Of a DNA stretch of 6,751 nucleotides, positions 5,147 to 6,751 are shown one piece after another; position 1 is the first letter of the stretch; the number at the start of each line of letters is the position of its first letter. This DNA is from Betaproteobacteria bacterium (GTDB taxonomy: Bacteria > Pseudomonadota > Gammaproteobacteria > Burkholderiales > SG8-41), in NCBI GenBank assembly GCA_021732805.1, contig JAKFUJ010000098.1:1-6751 (forward strand). The letters run 5' to 3'. The notes under the pieces were generated by a model. That model had not been told where the DNA came from, ran no database searches, and saw nothing but the letters and a program-made list of their open reading frames with translations. A program made the translations under genes and the position numbers.

Positions 5147-6238
5147 ATGAAACCCAGCATCGCCGCAAAACTGAACCAGCTGTCGAACCGGCTGGGAGAA
5201 ATCGACCGCCTGCTCGGCGCCGAGAACGTCACTGCGGATATGGATCGCTATCGCAAGCTGACGCGCGAACATGCTGAGCTCGGGCCGGTGGTCGAACTTT
5301 ATCGCCGCTATCAGGACAGCGAAGGCGATCTGAAGACCGCCCAGGAAATGGTGAACGATCCGGCGATGCGCGAATTCGCCGAAACCGAAGTCGCGGAAAC
5401 CCGCGCGCGGCTGGAAGGATTTGAAGCGGAGCTGCAGAAGCTGCTGCTGCCGCGCGATCCCAATGACGAACGCAATATTTTCATTGAAGTGCGGGCCGGC
5501 ACCGGCGGCGACGAATCCGCGCTGTTCGCGGCGGAACTGTTCCGCATGTATGCGCGTTACGCCGAACGCAAACGCTGGCAGGTTGAAATCATCTCCGAAA
5601 GTGCATCGGATCTCGGCGGTTACCGTGAGGTCATCGCCCGCATCATCGGCCAGGGCGCGTATTCAAAACTGAAGTTCGAATCCGGCGGCCATCGCGTGCA
5701 GCGTGTGCCAGTGACCGAAACCCAGGGCCGTGTGCACACCTCGGCCTGTACGGTGGCAGTGATGCCCGAGGCCGATGCGGCCACTGAAATAGTGCTGAAT
5801 CCGGCGGAGATGCGCATCGACACTTTCCGCGCGTCGGGCGCCGGCGGACAACACGTCAATAAAACCGATTCGGCGATCCGCATCACCCATCTGCCCACCG
5901 GCCTCGTTGTCGAATGCCAGGACGACCGTTCGCAGCACAAGAACAAGGCGCGCGCACTGGCGGTGCTGGCGGCGCGATTAAAAGACAAACAGACGCGCGA
6001 GCAGCAGTCGAAGGAAGCGGCGACACGCAAATCGCTGATCGGCAGCGGCGACCGTTCCGAACGCATCCGCACTTACAATTTTCCGCAGGGCCGCGTCACC
6101 GACCATCGCATCAACCTGACGCTGTACAAGATTGCGCAGATCGTTGATGGTGACATTGACGATCTCGTCGACGCGCTGGCGGCCGAACACCAGGCCGAAT
6201 TGCTGGCGCAATTGGCTGAAGAGCAGGGCGTTCAATAA
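5147..6238 (+). CDS. prfA: Peptide chain release factor 1 (RF1)
   Basis: At 363 residues it is the usual RF1 length. RF1 reads UAA and UAG stop codons on the ribosome and triggers release of the finished protein. The start M-K-P-S-I-A-A-K-L is nearly that of E. coli RF1, which fixes the ATG although no clear Shine-Dalgarno is seen. Domain 1 is helical (about 1-100). The stop-reading tripeptide is P-V-T (188-190) in R-V-P-V-T-E-T-Q-G-R; RF1 proteins carry PxT here, whereas RF2 has SPF. The catalytic G-G-Q is at 233-235 in S-G-A-G-G-Q-H-V-N-K-T-D-S-A, and Gln235 is the residue methylated by PrmC, encoded next door. I-R-T-Y-N-F-P-Q-G-R-V-T-D-H-R (307-321) is also typical. RF1 rather than RF2 is further supported by the absence of the RF2 programmed frameshift and by the hemA-prfA-prmC order. 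Confidence 0.97.
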   Translation: MKPSIAAKLNQLSNRLGEIDRLLGAENVTADMDRYRKLTREHAELGPVVELYRRYQDSEGDLKTAQEMVNDPAMREFAETEVAETRARLEGFEAELQKLLLPRDPNDERNIFIEVRAGTGGDESALFAAELFRMYARYAERKRWQVEIISESASDLGGYREVIARIIGQGAYSKLKFESGGHRVQRVPVTETQGRVHTSACTVAVMPEADAATEIVLNPAEMRIDTFRASGAGGQHVNKTDSAIRITHLPTGLVVECQDDRSQHKNKARALAVLAARLKDKQTREQQSKEAATRKSLIGSGDRSERIRTYNFPQGRVTDHRINLTLYKIAQIVDGDIDDLVDALAAEHQAELLAQLAEEQGVQ

Positions 6239-6261
6239 GTAATTGATTTAATTGATATTTT

Positions 6262-6267
6262 TATAAT
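6262..6267 (+). promoter_or_regulatory. Perfect TATAAT -10 box immediately before prmC
   Basis: TATAAT at 6262-6267 lies in a 33-base AT-rich gap between prfA and prmC. The usual distance from the -10 box puts the first transcribed base at or next to 6274, the A of the prmC ATG. No Shine-Dalgarno is present before that ATG. A consensus -35 is lacking: TTGATT at 6243-6248 is 13 bases away, too close. If active, this promoter would give a leaderless prmC message. It could also be chance in an AT-rich spacer. Confidence 0.42.
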
Positions 6268-6273
6268 ACCCCA

Positions 6274-6751
6274 ATGCCCGGTGCGCCGACTATCAGCGCG
6301 GCACTCGCCGCCGCCCAGCAAGCCACAGACCGCATCGAAGCGCGCGTGCTGCTGCGCGAGCTGCTGCAGCAATCTGATGCCTGGTTGCTGGCACATGATG
6401 ATGAGTTGCTGACTGCAGCGCAGGCGCAACAGTACGTTGCGCTGGTCGTGCGCCGCGTGGCCGGTGAACCCATTGCCTATATCACCGGCCGCCGCGAATT
6501 CCATGGCCGCGAGTTCGTCGTAAACCCATCCGTGCTGATCCCGCGGCCCGAAACCGAATTGCTGGTGGAACTGGCGTTGCAGCGCTTGCCTGCCGGTGTG
6601 CCCGCTCGGGTAATCGATCTCGGCGCCGGCAGCGGCTGCATCGGCATCACCATTGCCGCCGAACGGCCGCAGGCGCAGGTCACATTGGTCGATGCCTCAG
6701 ACGCTGCGCTGGAAATCGCCCGCGCCAATGCCGCGCAATGGGCTTCCGCAA
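6274..6751 (+). CDS. prmC: Release factor glutamine methyltransferase (PrmC/HemK), N-terminal part
   Basis: The first 159 codons are visible; the gene runs off the right edge, and the family is usually about 280-300 residues long. PrmC uses S-adenosylmethionine to N5-methylate the glutamine of the GGQ motif in RF1 and RF2, raising release activity. The N-terminal helical domain has R-I-E-A-R-V-L-L (20-27), close to the family's R-x-D-A-E-x-L-L. The linker is G-E-P-I-A-Y-I-T-G-R-R-E-F-H-G (64-78) followed by V-N-P-S-V-L-I-P-R-P-E-T-E-L-L-V-E (83-99). The methyl-donor site begins V-I-D-L-G-A-G-S-G-C-I-G (113-124). The catalytic NPPY motif would lie beyond the window. The start gives a family-like N-terminus 35 bases after prfA. 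No ribosome binding site is visible, and a TATAAT lies just upstream. Placement next to prfA matches enzyme with substrate. Confidence 0.95.
   Translation, partial: MPGAPTISAALAAAQQATDRIEARVLLRELLQQSDAWLLAHDDELLTAAQAQQYVALVVRRVAGEPIAYITGRREFHGREFVVNPSVLIPRPETELLVELALQRLPAGVPARVIDLGAGSGCIGITIAAERPQAQVTLVDASDAALEIARANAAQWASA

Overview
The window looks like chromosome of a moderately GC-rich betaproteobacterium (Burkholderiales, Rhodocyclales or a relative). Three things suggest this: a Bug-family (TctC-like) periplasmic receptor, a gene group that expanded mainly in Betaproteobacteria; a regulator of the IclR type that often accompanies Bug genes; and the housekeeping run hemA-prfA-prmC. No species can be named from the sequence alone.

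Left part (1-3425), an accessory catabolic locus. On the minus strand, an IclR-family regulator (382-1191) is followed by the first 107 codons of a Bug-type solute receptor (1-322, cut by the window edge). Divergently, on the plus strand, lie a methylisocitrate lyase of the PrpB type (1459-2364) and a D-2-hydroxyacid dehydrogenase (2433-3425). The 267-base divergent region holds a perfect TATAAT box and two related 18-base boxes matching at 14 of 18 positions. One box lies across the predicted prpB transcription start and the other just upstream of the iclR start codon. I infer one IclR-controlled unit for uptake and breakdown of a carboxylic acid. The usual partners prpC, prpD and acnD are absent from the window.

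Middle (3426-3707). A complete rubredoxin reading frame (3443-3610) is interrupted by a single in-frame TAA at codon 13, where the family has a conserved Tyr. The rest of the frame, including the second CxxC, is intact, so it looks like a very young pseudogene or a sequence error.

Right part (3708-6751), a housekeeping cluster on the plus strand. hemA (glutamyl-tRNA reductase, tetrapyrrole synthesis) is followed by a weak terminator-like hairpin and a nested, inverted, REP-like repeat. Then come prfA (release factor 1) and the first 159 codons of prmC, whose product methylates the GGQ glutamine of release factors. A perfect TATAAT ends 6 bases before the prmC ATG, which would give a leaderless transcript.

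I see no CRISPR array, tRNA, rRNA, transposase, integrase or defence system. The points that deserve a second look are the interrupted rubredoxin, the paired operator boxes, the orphan prpB locus, the hemA-prfA repeat and the possible leaderless prmC.
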